From Nocardioides sp. URHA0032 (GTDB lineage: Bacteria > Actinomycetota > Actinomycetes > Propionibacteriales > Nocardioidaceae): 64,000 nucleotides of DNA. The DNA is taken from contig NZ_JIAV01000019.1 in assembly GCF_000620645.1 (NCBI RefSeq), positions 124,001-188,000 on the forward strand, given 5' to 3'. The translations under genes and the position numbers were made by a program. The notes under the pieces are model-generated. The model ran no database searches, had not been told where the DNA came from, and saw nothing but the letters and a program-made list of their open reading frames with translations. Below, piece by piece: positions 32,915-42,440 of the stretch (the first letter of the stretch is position 1; each line of letters begins with the position of its first letter).

Positions 32915-32941
32915 GAACGCCGACACGCCGGGGCGGACGAC

Positions 32942-33670
32942 CTAGCGACCGCCGGCGACCCGCAGCGTCGTGCCGGTGACGTACGACGCCTCGTCGCTCA
33001 TCAGCCACGCGATCGCGTCCGCGACCTCGTGCGGCTCGCCGGCACGGCCGAGCGGGACCAACGGGCCGACCCGGTCGAGGCGGCCGGGCTCGCCGGCGTC
33101 GGCGTGGATGGTGGTGCGCACGATGCCGGGCGCGACGCCGACCACGCGGACGCCCTCGCCCGCGACCTCCTGGGCGAGCCCGACGGTCAGCGTGTCGACA
33201 CCGGCCTTCGCGGCGGCGTACTGGACGTACTCCCCCGGCGAGCCCAGCGTCGCCGCGCCCGAGCTGACGTTGACGAGCACGCCCCCGGAGCCGCCGTACG
33301 ACGTGCCCATGGCGCGGACGGCGGCCCTGGCGACGTAGAGCGCCGAGGTGAGGTTGAGGTCGACGGTCGCGGCGATCACGTCGACGGGGGTCTCGGCGAG
33401 CGGTCCGATGTGCAGGGTGGCGCCGGCGTTGTTCACGACACCGGTGACGGCGCCCGCCTCCTCGAAGAGGCGGTCCACGGCCGACGGATCGGTGAGGTCC
33501 ACGCGGACCACCTCGCAGTGGGCACCGGCGTCCTCGACGGCCAGCCGGGTCTCCTCGGCCGCCCGGTCGTCGCGGGCGTACCCGAGCACCAGCTCGTGCC
33601 CGTCACGCGCGAGACGGAGCGCGGTGGCGGCGCCGATGCCGCGGGTGCCTCCCGTGATCAGGGTCCTCAT
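32942..33670 (-). CDS. SDR family NAD(P)-dependent oxidoreductase
   Basis: A 242-residue classical short-chain dehydrogenase. Cofactor motif GGTRGIGAATALRLARDG at 7-24, NNAGAT near 82, catalytic Ser in VNVSSGAA and Y-x-x-x-K in EYVQYAAAKAG. The position is correct for FabG-type keto reductases; substrate unknown. Its ATG overlaps the upstream cupin stop by 4 nt, forming a three-gene operon with cupin and deaminase. The stop codon lies at the edge of a half copy of the family C palindrome. Confidence 0.92.
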   Translation of the reverse strand: MRTLITGGTRGIGAATALRLARDGHELVLGYARDDRAAEETRLAVEDAGAHCEVVRVDLTDPSAVDRLFEEAGAVTGVVNNAGATLHIGPLAETPVDVIAATVDLNLTSALYVARAAVRAMGTSYGGSGGVLVNVSSGAATLGSPGEYVQYAAAKAGVDTLTVGLAQEVAGEGVRVVGVAPGIVRTTIHADAGEPGRLDRVGPLVPLGRAGEPHEVADAIAWLMSDEASYVTGTTLRVAGGR

Positions 33671-34071
33671 GCGAGCTCGAAGTCCTCGAAGTCGAAGCCG
33701 GGCGAGACCAGGCAGCTGACCAGGGCGTCGGCTGCGCGCGGGACCGTGCGCTGCCAGGTCCCGCCCGGCACCAGCGCCTGCGGGTGCCCGGCGTCGATCT
33801 CGACGACCGCGCCCGTCTCCGGCGTGCCACCCGCGCCGCCGAGCTCGAGCGTCACGGCGCCCCGGTGCGCGAGCCAGACCTCGTCGGAGGTCACCCGGTG
33901 CCACGCGGAAGAGTCCCCTGCCGGCAGCAGGAAGTGGATGAGCGTCGCGGCCGGCCGCGCCCGGCCGTCGGGCAGCGTGACGGTCTCGGGCGAGACCCAG
34001 GTCTGGCGGTACCACCCGCCCTCGGGGTGCGGCTCGAGGTCGAGCGCCTCGGCGAGAGCGGGGCGGGTCAC
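33667..34071 (-). CDS. Cupin protein, DUF985 family
   Basis: A 134-residue single-domain cupin of the DUF985 type: ALDLEPHPEGGWYRQTW at the start, LIHFLLPAGDSSAWHRVTSDEVW in the middle with cupin His/Glu, and HPQALVPGGTWQ. Often of unknown, sugar-epimerase-like or metal-binding function. Starts at a GTG overlapping the deaminase stop (GTGA), and its own stop overlaps the SDR start (ATGA). Confidence 0.9.
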   Translation of the reverse strand: MTRPALAEALDLEPHPEGGWYRQTWVSPETVTLPDGRARPAATLIHFLLPAGDSSAWHRVTSDEVWLAHRGAVTLELGGAGGTPETGAVVEIDAGHPQALVPGGTWQRTVPRAADALVSCLVSPGFDFEDFELA

Positions 34072-34553
34072 GGTGCGACCCCGTGCAGCCGCGCGTGCAG
34101 CGCCCTGACCTCGGCCTCGAGCTCCGGCGCCGGCCCGTCCACGGGTACGCCGGGGGCGACGTCGTTCACGGCCAGCGGTCGCACGGGTCCGGGTGCCACG
34201 CCCCAGGCGGTCAGCCAGCCGACGAGCTGCTCGGTCGAGACGGCATACACGATCCGGCCGAGCCCGACCCACGCGTGCGCGGCCGAGCACATCGCGCAGT
34301 GCTCACCGGACGTGTAGACGGTGCACGCGGCGCGGTCGGCGGCCGGGACGTTCTCGCCCGCCCAGCGGGCGATGTCGAACTCGGGGTGCCGGGTCTGGTC
34401 GCCGTCCTTGACCCGGTTGCGGTCGGCGTACAGGACCTCGCCGGTGCCCGAGACGAGCACCGAGCCGAACGGCTCGTCCCCGTCGTCGAGGGCCTCGCGG
34501 GCCAGGTCCACGCAGCGGCGCAGGTGCTGGAGGTCGGTCTCGCTCACGCTCAC
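34068..34553 (-). CDS. Nucleoside/cytidine deaminase family protein
   Basis: A 161-residue zinc deaminase. Motif I HPEFD supplies the zinc His and the catalytic Glu; motif II SGEHCAMC gives the two zinc Cys. Closest in look to guanine/nucleoside deaminases and TadA-like proteins (DEPFGSVLVS, YADRNRV). In motif II, Gly-Glu-His replaces the more usual PCPMC start, so it is not a plain TadA. First gene of the operon with the cupin and SDR genes. Confidence 0.87.
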   Translation of the reverse strand: MSVSETDLQHLRRCVDLAREALDDGDEPFGSVLVSGTGEVLYADRNRVKDGDQTRHPEFDIARWAGENVPAADRAACTVYTSGEHCAMCSAAHAWVGLGRIVYAVSTEQLVGWLTAWGVAPGPVRPLAVNDVAPGVPVDGPAPELEAEVRALHARLHGVAP

Positions 34554-34601
34554 GCACCCGAGTCTCTCAGCCCGCGCGGCGCGGCGTGGCATGGTGGGGA
34601 G

Positions 34602-35720
34602 GTGCTCCGTGACACGCCGCCGTTCCGGGCCGACCACGTCGGCAGCCTGCTCCGCCCGCGGCACCTGCTGCGGGCCCGGGAGGACCACGCCGCCGGGACG
34701 ATCGACGCCGACCGCCTCCGCGCGATCGAGGACGAGGCGATCGTCGAGGTCATCGAGCTGCAACGCGCGGCCGGGCTGCGGTCGGCGACCGACGGCGAGT
34801 TCCGCCGCGGGTCGTGGCACATGGACTTCATCTACAGCCTCGACGGCGTCAGCAAGGCCCAGGACAACCTCACCGTGCACTTCAAGAACGCCGCGGGCGA
34901 GATCGACTTCACCCCGGCAGCGCTGCGGGTCGACGGGAAGCTCGGCGTCTCCGAGACCATCTTCGGCGACGCGTTCACCTTCCTCCGCGACCACGTCGCC
35001 GAAGGCGTCACCCCGAAGCTCACGATCCCGTCCCCGAGCATGGTCCACTACCGCGGCGGCGCGGCGGCCATCGATCCGGCGGTCTACCCCGGCATCGAGG
35101 ACTTCTGGATCGACCTGACCGCGGCGTACCGCGAGCAGGTGCGCCGCGTCCACGACCTCGGCTGCACCTACCTCCAGCTCGACGACACCTCTCTCGCGTA
35201 CCTCAACGACCCGGAGCAGCGGCGCGCGATGGCCGACCGCGGCGAGGACTCCGAGCACCTCCACGAGGCCTACATCCGGCACCTCAACGAGGCGCTCGAC
35301 GGTCGGCCCGAGGGGCTCACCGTCACCACGCACATGTGCCGCGGCAACTTCCGCGACTCGTGGGTCGCCGAGGGCGGCTACGACTTCGTCGCCGAGGCGC
35401 TGTTCACCCAGCTCGGCGTCGACGGCTTCTTCCTCGAGTACGACGACGAGCGGTCCGGCTCGTTCGAGCCGCTGCGGCACGTGCCCGCCGGCAAGCTCGT
35501 CGTGCTCGGCATCGTCACGACCAAGCACGGCGAGCTCGAGTCCAGGGACGTGCTCAGACGCCGGCTCGACGAGGCCGCGCAGTACGTCGACCTCGAGCAG
35601 GTCTGCATCTCGCCGCAGTGCGGCTTCTCCTCGACGTCCGAGGGCAACTCCCTCAGCGTCGACCAGGAGAGGGCCAAGCTCGCCCTGCTGGTCGAGCTCG
35701 CGGACGAGGTCTGGGGCTGA
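34602..35720 (+). CDS. MetE C-terminal-like (cobalamin-independent) methyltransferase
   Basis: A 372-residue protein of the UROD/MetE-like superfamily, equal to the catalytic half of MetE. Visible features: RADHVGSLLRP, the ATDGEFRRGSWHMDF block, YLQLDDTSLAYL, the zinc-binding THMCRGN and the late QCGFSS. Without the MetE N-terminal half it is not a complete methionine synthase; relatives work as methylcobalamin:homocysteine or other thiol methyltransferases. GGGGAGG abuts the GTG start. Confidence 0.88.
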   Translation: MLRDTPPFRADHVGSLLRPRHLLRAREDHAAGTIDADRLRAIEDEAIVEVIELQRAAGLRSATDGEFRRGSWHMDFIYSLDGVSKAQDNLTVHFKNAAGEIDFTPAALRVDGKLGVSETIFGDAFTFLRDHVAEGVTPKLTIPSPSMVHYRGGAAAIDPAVYPGIEDFWIDLTAAYREQVRRVHDLGCTYLQLDDTSLAYLNDPEQRRAMADRGEDSEHLHEAYIRHLNEALDGRPEGLTVTTHMCRGNFRDSWVAEGGYDFVAEALFTQLGVDGFFLEYDDERSGSFEPLRHVPAGKLVVLGIVTTKHGELESRDVLRRRLDEAAQYVDLEQVCISPQCGFSSTSEGNSLSVDQERAKLALLVELADEVWG

Positions 35721-35791
35721 CCGCGGGCGGGGAGCGGTCGCTACGCTCGCCGCACACCCATCCGGCTCGGGACCGCTCAGGAGAACTCGCA

Positions 35792-36469
35792 ATGCAGACC
35801 GAAGTGCTCTACAGCCCCGCGTACGCCGCCGCCAAGCTCACCCTCGCCCAGGGCGAGACCGTGCGTGCCGAGGCCGGCGCGATGCTCGCCATGTCCCCCG
35901 GCATCACCCTCGAGACGTCCACGCAAGGTGGGCTCCTCAAGGGCCTGAAGCGCTCCGTGCTCGGGGGCGAGTCGTTCTTCATGAACACCTTCACCGCCCA
36001 GGTCGACGGCGCTGAGCTGTTCGTCGCGCCCTCCCTACCCGGCGACATGGTCGCGTGGCCGCACCAGGGCACGCTCTACGTGCAGTCGGGCTCGTTCGTC
36101 GCGAGCTCCGCCGGCGTCCAGGTCGACACCGACTGGGGCGGGGCCAAGACGTTCTTCTCCCGCGAGGGCCTGTTCATGCTGCGGGTCTCCGGCCAGGGCG
36201 AGCTGGTGCTCTCGAGCTACGGCGCGATCCACGCCGTCGACCTGCAGGCCGGCCAGACCTACACGGTGGACACCGGCCACATGGTCGCGTGGACCGAGGG
36301 CATCCAGTACGCCGTGCGCAAGGTCGGCGGCTGGAAGTCCACCTTCTTCTCCGGCGAGGGCCTGGTCTGCGACCTCACCGGACCCGGCCGGATCTATCTC
36401 CAGACGCGCAGCCAGGACGCGTTCCTCGACTGGCTGATCCCGCGACTGCCCACGCAGAACAACAGCTGA
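35792..36469 (+). CDS. AIM24/TIGR00266 family protein
   Basis: A 225-residue beta-rich protein of the AIM24 family: EAGAMLAMSPGITLETSTQGG, FFMNTFTAQ, SREGLFMLRVSGQGELVLSSYG and the C-terminal LVCDLTGPGRIYLQTRS. No membrane segment. Role in bacteria unknown. CAGGAGAA sits 8 nt before the ATG. The stop codon is part of a hairpin shared with the convergent lipoprotein gene. Confidence 0.92.
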   Translation: MQTEVLYSPAYAAAKLTLAQGETVRAEAGAMLAMSPGITLETSTQGGLLKGLKRSVLGGESFFMNTFTAQVDGAELFVAPSLPGDMVAWPHQGTLYVQSGSFVASSAGVQVDTDWGGAKTFFSREGLFMLRVSGQGELVLSSYGAIHAVDLQAGQTYTVDTGHMVAWTEGIQYAVRKVGGWKSTFFSGEGLVCDLTGPGRIYLQTRSQDAFLDWLIPRLPTQNNS

Positions 36470-36490
36470 CCGGCCGACGTTCCGGTCAGC
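36465..36490. terminator. Bidirectional terminator spanning two stop codons
   Basis: GCTGACCGG (36465-36473) and CCGGTCAGC (36482-36490) form a perfect 9-bp hairpin with an 8-nt loop. The TGA of the AIM24 gene and the TGA of the convergent lipoprotein gene are each within one arm. Confidence 0.65.
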
Positions 36491-36905
36491 CGGACGTCAG
36501 CACCAGCTTCACGTCGTCGTCGTTCGTCAGCGTGAGGGTGCCACCGTCCAGTGACGCGTCCATGCCGTCGGTGAAGACGCCGGCCAGCCACTGGTCCTGG
36601 TCGGCCAGGTCCGAGGTGGGGCACGCCATCGTCGTGGACGCGGCCGGAGCGGTCCACTTCAGCACGCCGTCGACGACGTCGTACCTGCCGGTCTGGGTGT
36701 TGCAGCCGGCCTTGACCGCGATCGTCTGGTCCTGGAAGGACAGCGTGAGCGTCGTGCCCTCCACGAGGTCGTGACCACTCACGTCGGTCGAGGAGTACGT
36801 CGAGGCCTCGAGGTCGGACGTGTCCGGCGCAGCGGCACCGTCCTGGTCGTCAGAGCCACAGGCAGTCAGCAGCGTGAGGGCGACGAGGCCCAGCAGCATG
36901 CGCAT
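36486..36905 (-). CDS. META-domain lipoprotein
   Basis: A 139-residue lipoprotein: signal peptide MRMLLGLVALTLLTAC with the lipobox LTAC (Cys16) and an acidic linker, then a META/HslJ-like domain (GTTLTLSFQDQTIAVKAGCNT, STTMACPTSDL, GGTLTLTNDDDVKLVL). The paired Cys of META domains are present. Expected on the outer face of the membrane. GGGGAGC precedes the start. Confidence 0.87.
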   Translation of the reverse strand: MRMLLGLVALTLLTACGSDDQDGAAAPDTSDLEASTYSSTDVSGHDLVEGTTLTLSFQDQTIAVKAGCNTQTGRYDVVDGVLKWTAPAASTTMACPTSDLADQDQWLAGVFTDGMDASLDGGTLTLTNDDDVKLVLTSG

Positions 36906-36985
36906 TCGGTTCAGCTCCCCGAGAAGGTCGTCCTCCCACCTGACCACGAGATCGGCCCGGCGGCAAGCCGCGCCGATGGCGCTGC

Positions 36986-38233
36986 TCAGAACTGCACGGG
37001 GTCCCGGACGATCGGGCAGGTCATGCAGTGGCCGCCCCCGCGGCCCCGGCCCAGCTCGGCGCCGACGATCGTGATCACCTCGACGCCGGCCTTGCGCAGC
37101 AGCGTGTTCGTCAGCGTGTTGCGGTCGTAGGTGAACACCACGCCCGGCTCCACGGCCACGGCGTTGTTGCCGCTGTCCCACTGCTGCCGCTCGGACTGGT
37201 AGACGTCGCCGCCGGTGTCGATGACCCGGATCGACGGCAGCCCGAGCTCGCGGGCCACCACGTCGACGAACGGCGTCGTCCCCTCGTCGCGGACCTCCAC
37301 GCCCGGCGCCGCGTCGGACGGCGTCAGCGTGAAGGTGTGCACCGCGTCCATGATCGTCGGGTAGAGCGTGACGATGTCGCGGTCCACGAACGTGAAGACG
37401 GTGTCGAGGTGCATCGCCGCCCGCAGCTTGGGCATGCCGGCGACGACCACACGGGTCGCCGCACCCTGCTCGAAGAGGGCCCGGGCGACCTGCGTGATCG
37501 CCTGCCGGGAGGTCCGCTCGCTCATGCCCACCAGCACCACGCCGTTCCCGACCGGCATCACGTCGCCGCCCTCGAACGTCGCCTGGCCCCACTCGACCTC
37601 GGGGTCGCCCCACCAGACGGTCGAGCCGACGTAGTCGGGGTGGAACTGGTAGATGGTCTTGTAGATGAGCGTCTCGTCCTTGCGGGCCGGCCAGTACAGC
37701 GGGTTCATCGTGAGGCCGCCGTACAGCCAGCAGGTCGTGTCCCGCGTGTAGAGCGTGTTGGGCAGCGGCGGCATCAGGTACTCCCGCGCGCCGGTCGACT
37801 CCCGCACGAGCGCGAGGTACGGCGTCCGGTGCTCGTCGGGGAGGTCCTGGGTCGCGAGCCCGCCGATCAGGAAGTCCGCCAGCTGGCGCGAGCCGAGCGA
37901 CTCCAGGTAGGAGCGCGTCAGGTCGACGAGGCCCAGGCCGACCCGGTTCGCGACGATCTTGCGATCCAGCAGCCAGTCCCTGGCGCCCGGCACCTCCATC
38001 GTCTGGGCCAGCAGGTCGTGCAGCTCCACCACCTCGACGCCCCGCTGCGTGAGCTTGTTCACGAAGTCCGCGTGGTCGCGCTGGGCGTTCTCGACCCACA
38101 TCACGTCGTCGAAGAGGAGCTCGTCGTTGTTGGTCGGCGTCAGCCGGCGGTGGGCGAGCCCCGGCGCACACACGAGCACCTTGCGGAGCCGGCCCACCTC
38201 GGAGTGGACGCCGTACGTCGATGAGGTGCTCAT
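36986..38233 (-). CDS. arcA: Arginine deiminase
   Basis: A 415-residue arginine deiminase: L-arginine + H2O gives citrulline + NH4+. Signatures: [56 protein letters not shown] and the catalytic Cys403 in [10 protein letters not shown], 13 residues from the end as usual. The second of two close ATGs is used, since AGGAAGG lies at proper distance. Downstream of the antiporter gene, 25 nt apart. No ornithine carbamoyltransferase is adjacent. Confidence 0.95.
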   Translation of the reverse strand: MSTSSTYGVHSEVGRLRKVLVCAPGLAHRRLTPTNNDELLFDDVMWVENAQRDHADFVNKLTQRGVEVVELHDLLAQTMEVPGARDWLLDRKIVANRVGLGLVDLTRSYLESLGSRQLADFLIGGLATQDLPDEHRTPYLALVRESTGAREYLMPPLPNTLYTRDTTCWLYGGLTMNPLYWPARKDETLIYKTIYQFHPDYVGSTVWWGDPEVEWGQATFEGGDVMPVGNGVVLVGMSERTSRQAITQVARALFEQGAATRVVVAGMPKLRAAMHLDTVFTFVDRDIVTLYPTIMDAVHTFTLTPSDAAPGVEVRDEGTTPFVDVVARELGLPSIRVIDTGGDVYQSERQQWDSGNNAVAVEPGVVFTYDRNTLTNTLLRKAGVEVITIVGAELGRGRGGGHCMTCPIVRDPVQF

Positions 38234-38258
38234 GGGCATTTCCTTCCTGTCATCGGTC

Positions 38259-39716
38259 TCAGATGGTGATGCGGCCGGTCCAGAGCCCGACCGCCCCGAT
38301 CACGCCGCCGACCACGATGAGTGCGAACAGCCCGATCTCGGCCGGGCTGAACAGCCGTCGCCCGTGCTCGCTGCGCGCCTTGACGTAGAGGAGCGACGCC
38401 GGTGCGAGCAGCACGGTCATCAGCAGCACGAACTTCATGCCAGCCGCGTCGAAGAGGAAGACCGTGTACGCCGTCGCCGCGCCGGCGACGATCGTCTCCT
38501 TGCGCCTGACACGCCGAGTGACGCCCTCGTAGGCCTCGCCGGTCAACCCGAGCTTGAGGGCGTACGCCGCCGCCAGCAGGTACGGCAGCAGCGCGAGGCT
38601 GGTGGACAGGTCGAGCATGAAGTTGAGCGCGTCGGTGACGAACAGCGTCAGCGCGAGCAGGCCCTGGACCGCGAGCGACGTCACCACCAGCGCGGTGATC
38701 GGCGTGCCGCTCTCGTTCTCCTGGCCGAGGAACTCGGGGAAGTCGTCCTGCCGGGCCGGGATGTACATGACCTCGGCGGCCATCAGCGTCCACGCCAGGT
38801 AGGCCCCGAGCACCGACACGATCACCGCGACGCTGATGAACCACTCGCCCCAGTCCCCGACCACGGACTGGAAGACGCCGACCATCGACGGCTGCCGGGT
38901 GTCGGCGAGCTCGGGCTGCGGGACGACGGAGTAGCTGGACAGCGTGACCAGCGCGAAGATCGAGAGCACGCTGAGGAAGCCCATCACCGTGGCCCGGCCG
39001 ACGTCCTCGCGGCGCCTCGCGTAGCGGGAGTAGACGCTGGCGCCCTCGATCCCGATGAAGACGAACGTCGTGATCAGCATCGTGTTGCGGACCTGCTCGT
39101 TGAGGGAGCCGAGCTCGCCGTACCCGGTGGCCGTCCAGTTGTCGGCGAAGACGCCGGCGTCGAAGTTCACGAACAGCACGACGATGAAGACCAGGATCGG
39201 CAGGACCTTGAAGACCGTGACGATCCGGTTGATCACGGCGGCGTCGCGCACTCCCCGGGCGATCAGGTAGTGGAACGTCCAGACGCCCACGGTTCCCAAC
39301 GCCACGGCGAGCACGGTGTCGCCGTCGCCGAAGCTGTCGAAGAACGCGCCGAGCGTCGACCCGATGAACACCCAGTAGAAGGTGTTCCCGGCCACCGTGC
39401 TGGCCCAGAAGCCGATCGCGGAGTTGAAGCCGGCGTAGTCGCCGAAGCCGGCCGTGGCGTAGATGAAGACACCGGAGTCGAGCTCGGGCCTGCGGATCGC
39501 GAGGTTCTGGAAGACGAACGCCAGCATCAGCATGCCCGTGCCCGCGACCGCCCAGGCGATCAGCGAGCCGAGGATCCCGGTGGCGACGCCGAAGCGGGCC
39601 GGCAGCGAGAACACGCCTGCCCCCACCATGCCGCCGACCACCATCGCGGTCAGCGTCGTGACGCTCATCTTCGCGACGGCACCGGCGGGAGCCGTCGCCT
39701 CTTCGGTCCGGGTCAT
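38259..39716 (-). CDS. Arginine/ornithine antiporter-like APC transporter
   Basis: A 485-residue APC-superfamily antiporter with 12-13 hydrophobic spans. The first contains [17 protein letters not shown], the substrate-binding GxG loop of basic amino acid/polyamine antiporters. Immediate linkage to arcA makes arginine:ornithine (or citrulline) exchange likely. Its ATG overlaps the stop of a small upstream ORF by 4 nt. Confidence 0.92.
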   Translation of the reverse strand: MTRTEEATAPAGAVAKMSVTTLTAMVVGGMVGAGVFSLPARFGVATGILGSLIAWAVAGTGMLMLAFVFQNLAIRRPELDSGVFIYATAGFGDYAGFNSAIGFWASTVAGNTFYWVFIGSTLGAFFDSFGDGDTVLAVALGTVGVWTFHYLIARGVRDAAVINRIVTVFKVLPILVFIVVLFVNFDAGVFADNWTATGYGELGSLNEQVRNTMLITTFVFIGIEGASVYSRYARRREDVGRATVMGFLSVLSIFALVTLSSYSVVPQPELADTRQPSMVGVFQSVVGDWGEWFISVAVIVSVLGAYLAWTLMAAEVMYIPARQDDFPEFLGQENESGTPITALVVTSLAVQGLLALTLFVTDALNFMLDLSTSLALLPYLLAAAYALKLGLTGEAYEGVTRRVRRKETIVAGAATAYTVFLFDAAGMKFVLLMTVLLAPASLLYVKARSEHGRRLFSPAEIGLFALIVVGGVIGAVGLWTGRITI

Positions 39717-39928
39717 GCGTCCTCCTCCAGCTGGGTGGGCTCGGTCCGCTCGACCCGGAACCCGGTGAAGCCGTCCAGCACGCTGAGCACAGGACGTGCG
39801 TAGCAGGAGACGGCGTGCGGCAGGTAGAGCAGCGTCGAGACGCCGATGAGGGCGGCAAGCGTCCCCAGCGGGATCAGCGCATCCGCGAGAGTCGGATCCC
39901 GCTCCAGCGCGGCCTCGGCATCCTTCAT
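39713..39928 (-). CDS. 71-aa membrane peptide, possible relic of an NhaC-type antiporter
   Basis: A 71-residue ORF, translationally coupled (ATGA) to the antiporter gene. Residues 12-36 (DPTLADALIPLGTLAALIGV) resemble the N-terminus of NhaC-family Na+/H+ antiporters, and residues 45-60 (ARPVLSVLDGFTGFRVE) resemble the extreme C-terminus of the same family (PLVSL-x-x-GFTGF-x-IE). It thus looks as if the middle of a roughly 480-residue transporter was deleted in frame. By-eye similarity; alternatively a genuine small membrane protein of the arc operon. Confidence 0.5.
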   Translation of the reverse strand: MKDAEAALERDPTLADALIPLGTLAALIGVSTLLYLPHAVSCYARPVLSVLDGFTGFRVERTEPTQLEEDA

Positions 39929-39980
39929 GGCGACAAGGAGGATGCTCCTCGAGGCGCCTGGCCGCCTCCCCCGAACCGGA

Positions 39981-40991
39981 CTAGTCGAGCCCGTTCAGCT
40001 CGTCGACCACGGAGAACAGGTCGCCGCGGTCGTAGTAGTCGACAGCGACGTAGTTCGGCGGCCGGCCGCGCTCCTGCTCGCACTCCTCGAGCCGCGGCAG
40101 GAGCACGTCGCGGGCGTTCACGAGCGCCGCGTTCTGCGGGACCCGTCCCTTCTCGTCGATCCAGTGGTTGACGAGGAACAGCGACGCGTCGGGGTCCCCT
40201 CGGTTGGACGCGCAGCTGAAGTCCGCCGGGCTCTTGAACAGGAACGGCGTGTCCTGGACGACGTCGAAGCCGGGGATGAGCCACGGCCAGCGGTCCCCGC
40301 CGCCGCGGTTCTCCATCAGCACCACCAGCCGGGTGCCGGCGTCGATCATCTGCCCCAGCGTCGGCCAGCTGCCGTCGGTCGCGGGTGTGTAGACGTACGG
40401 CTCGAGCCCGGCGGCCTCGACGACGCCAGCGGTGTCGGCCGGGGTGACCTCGTCCTGCACGAACAGCGTGACGACGTCCCGGGGGTGCCCGTCCAGCCAG
40501 GCCTTGATGTCGCGGAGGTTCTGCAACCAGGGCGTCGAGCCGAGCTCGCACATCGAGTGGCACAGGTACGGGCGCACCTCGCCGCGCGGCGCGAGCCCGG
40601 CGGCGCGGCGGAGCCGGAGCGCAGCCCGGACCGGCGTCGCGCCGAAGTCGGCCTTCGCCTGCTCGAACGCCTCCCGGCGCTGCTGGTCCGCGGTGGCGAC
40701 GATGCCCTGGCGCTCCGTGGCCTGGCCGTACCAGCTGTCGACCAGCAGCACCCGGATCCCGTGGTCGAGCTGCGCGATGATCCCGTCCGGCTGCTCGGCG
40801 AAGAGCCATCCTCGCTCGGACGCCGCGGACATCGAGTTGTGCGTGGCGGCGTACGCGACCTCGTCGTACCCGCGGTCGCACAGCTCGACGTGGCCGTTGC
40901 AGGGCGGGGGCGAATCCTCCGGCGGCGGATCTCCCGAGCAGCCGGCGAGCAGCAGCACGCCGAGGAGCACGAGGGCCGCCGCGCGGGTCAT
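39981..40991 (-). CDS. PI-PLC X-domain-like lipoprotein
   Basis: A 336-residue exported lipoprotein (signal MTRAAALVLLGVLLLAGC, Cys18). The mature part resembles phosphatidylinositol-specific phospholipase C-like proteins: YDEVAYAATHNSMS with the first catalytic His, QLDHGIRVLLVDSWYG, then the second-His region PYLCHSMCELG, and late VAVDYYDRGDLFSVVDELN. Substrate unknown. ATG overlaps the stop of the NmrA-like gene. Confidence 0.85.
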   Translation of the reverse strand: MTRAAALVLLGVLLLAGCSGDPPPEDSPPPCNGHVELCDRGYDEVAYAATHNSMSAASERGWLFAEQPDGIIAQLDHGIRVLLVDSWYGQATERQGIVATADQQRREAFEQAKADFGATPVRAALRLRRAAGLAPRGEVRPYLCHSMCELGSTPWLQNLRDIKAWLDGHPRDVVTLFVQDEVTPADTAGVVEAAGLEPYVYTPATDGSWPTLGQMIDAGTRLVVLMENRGGGDRWPWLIPGFDVVQDTPFLFKSPADFSCASNRGDPDASLFLVNHWIDEKGRVPQNAALVNARDVLLPRLEECEQERGRPPNYVAVDYYDRGDLFSVVDELNGLD

Positions 40992-41647
40992 GCCAGCAGC
41001 GCCTGCAGGGTCAGGGTGCCGACCGGCAGCCCGTGCTCGTCGTAGTAGTCGAACATCGCCGAGAGCCACGGGTGCGTGCGCGGGTCCGCGACCTTCTCGG
41101 CGGCGAAGCCGGCCTCGCCGGCGAGCCGGCGCACCGTCGCCTGCCGGCTGGCCAGCTCGTACGTCGCACCGGCGTGGCCGTCCTCGAGCAGCACCCGCGC
41201 CGCCGCGGCGCCGAGGTCCGCCAGGTCCAGGAAGCCGAACGGCGCGTCCACGTCGTACGGCACCCGGACCACCGGCCCGGAGAGGTCGAGGTTCTGCAGG
41301 TAGGCGCCCGGCTGGAGGATCGTCCAGGCGAGCCCCGAGCGCCGGACCAGGTCCTCCGAGACGGCCTTGCCGACGTGGTGCGGCATCGCGGGGACGTACG
41401 GCGACGCGACCGAGTGGTAGACGACCCGCTCGACGCCCGCCGCGGTCAGCGCCGCGAGCGCGTCCCCGACGTACGTCGGCTCGTCGGGATGCAGGTTCGG
41501 CGCGATCAGGTACGCCGTGTCGCAGCCCGCCAGCGCGCCGGGAAGGTCGTCCCAGTCGGCGCGGCCCAGCGGTATGGCGTCCGGGAGCGCGGCGGTGACC
41601 GCGCGGCCTGTCTTGCCGTGGCCTCCGACCACCGCGACTCGGGTCAT
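40988..41647 (-). CDS. NmrA-like NAD(P)-binding protein
   Basis: A 219-residue atypical SDR. The nucleotide-binding motif is VVGGHGKTGRAVTAAL at the N-terminus; VYHSVASPYVP and WTILQPGAYLQNL follow as in NmrA/YtfG-type proteins. Lacks the classical Y-x-x-x-K pair at usual spacing (HHVGKAV instead), so it may be a redox sensor or a quinone/NADPH-dependent reductase. Coupled to the lipoprotein gene by a 4-nt overlap. Confidence 0.87.
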   Translation of the reverse strand: MTRVAVVGGHGKTGRAVTAALPDAIPLGRADWDDLPGALAGCDTAYLIAPNLHPDEPTYVGDALAALTAAGVERVVYHSVASPYVPAMPHHVGKAVSEDLVRRSGLAWTILQPGAYLQNLDLSGPVVRVPYDVDAPFGFLDLADLGAAAARVLLEDGHAGATYELASRQATVRRLAGEAGFAAEKVADPRTHPWLSAMFDYYDEHGLPVGTLTLQALLA

Positions 41648-41656
41648 GGGCCGAGC

Positions 41657-42340
41657 CTAGGGCGCCGGAGTCTGCTCCTCCTCGTCGAAGCGCGGGTCCG
41701 CCAGGAAGTACTGGGCGATCCGGCCGGGCGGCTTCTTCGGCTCCGGCCGCGGCACCGGCACCATCCGCCCCTCGACGGTGTCCCAGAAGGAGTCCGCCGT
41801 GTGCATCACCTTCCGGGCGACCAGGCCGAGGAGCCCGGTGTGCGGGGTGTAGGGGTGCGGACGGCTCGGCGCGACCAGCTCGGCGTGGTACAGCCGCTGC
41901 GTCAGCCGGTCGAGCTCCTCGTCGGCGAGCACCGCGGTGAGCCGGACGCCGAGCGCCTGCTCCTGGCGGTGGTTGTCGGCGAGCGCCGTGTCGACGTCCG
42001 ACCACACCTCGGGCCAGGCGAACGAGGTCTCGTACACCGAGCCGTACTCGTGCGCCTTCACGTGCGCGAGCACGATCTCCAGCTCCTTCACGGTGCGGAC
42101 GTAGTCGTGCACGACCGTGGAGCCGTCCGGCACCTGCTTGCGGGCCGGCGGGAGCAGCACCGCGTCGACGGCGTGCAGGTGCTTGCTCGTGGTGGCGAGG
42201 AAGGCGTCGATCCGCTCGTAGCCGTCCCGGGGACGACTGGCCGGCGCCTCCATCGCCCGCGCGGCCTCGAGCCGCTCCGCCATCCGCGAGTGCGTGTGCT
42301 GGAGGGAACTGCGAAGGACATCGGTCGTGCCCATCGTCAT
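41657..42340 (-). CDS. Hemerythrin-like/HHE-type protein
   Basis: A 227-residue mostly helical protein. His and Glu are placed as in HHE cation-binding four-helix bundles: HTHSRM near 17-20, TSKHLHAVDAVLLP near 55, VKELEIVLAHVKAHEYG near 95-110 and HRQEQALGVRL. The assignment is by pattern only. Start at MTMGTTDVL, where the frame stays open upstream. The C-terminal proline-rich tail (PVPRPEPKKPPG) probably flexible. Confidence 0.65.
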   Translation of the reverse strand: MTMGTTDVLRSSLQHTHSRMAERLEAARAMEAPASRPRDGYERIDAFLATTSKHLHAVDAVLLPPARKQVPDGSTVVHDYVRTVKELEIVLAHVKAHEYGSVYETSFAWPEVWSDVDTALADNHRQEQALGVRLTAVLADEELDRLTQRLYHAELVAPSRPHPYTPHTGLLGLVARKVMHTADSFWDTVEGRMVPVPRPEPKKPPGRIAQYFLADPRFDEEEQTPAP

Positions 42341-42440
42341 CACCAACTTCCGGGCGCCGTACTCCTCATGGTGCGCCCGGAACATGAGACCGGCAAGGGC
42401 GCCCCTGATCGGGCAGATCGTGCTGAGCGAGGTGCGCGGA

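Noticed and set aside
34602..35720. Complete MetE methionine synthase
   Set aside because: Only the catalytic half is present (372 residues against roughly 750).
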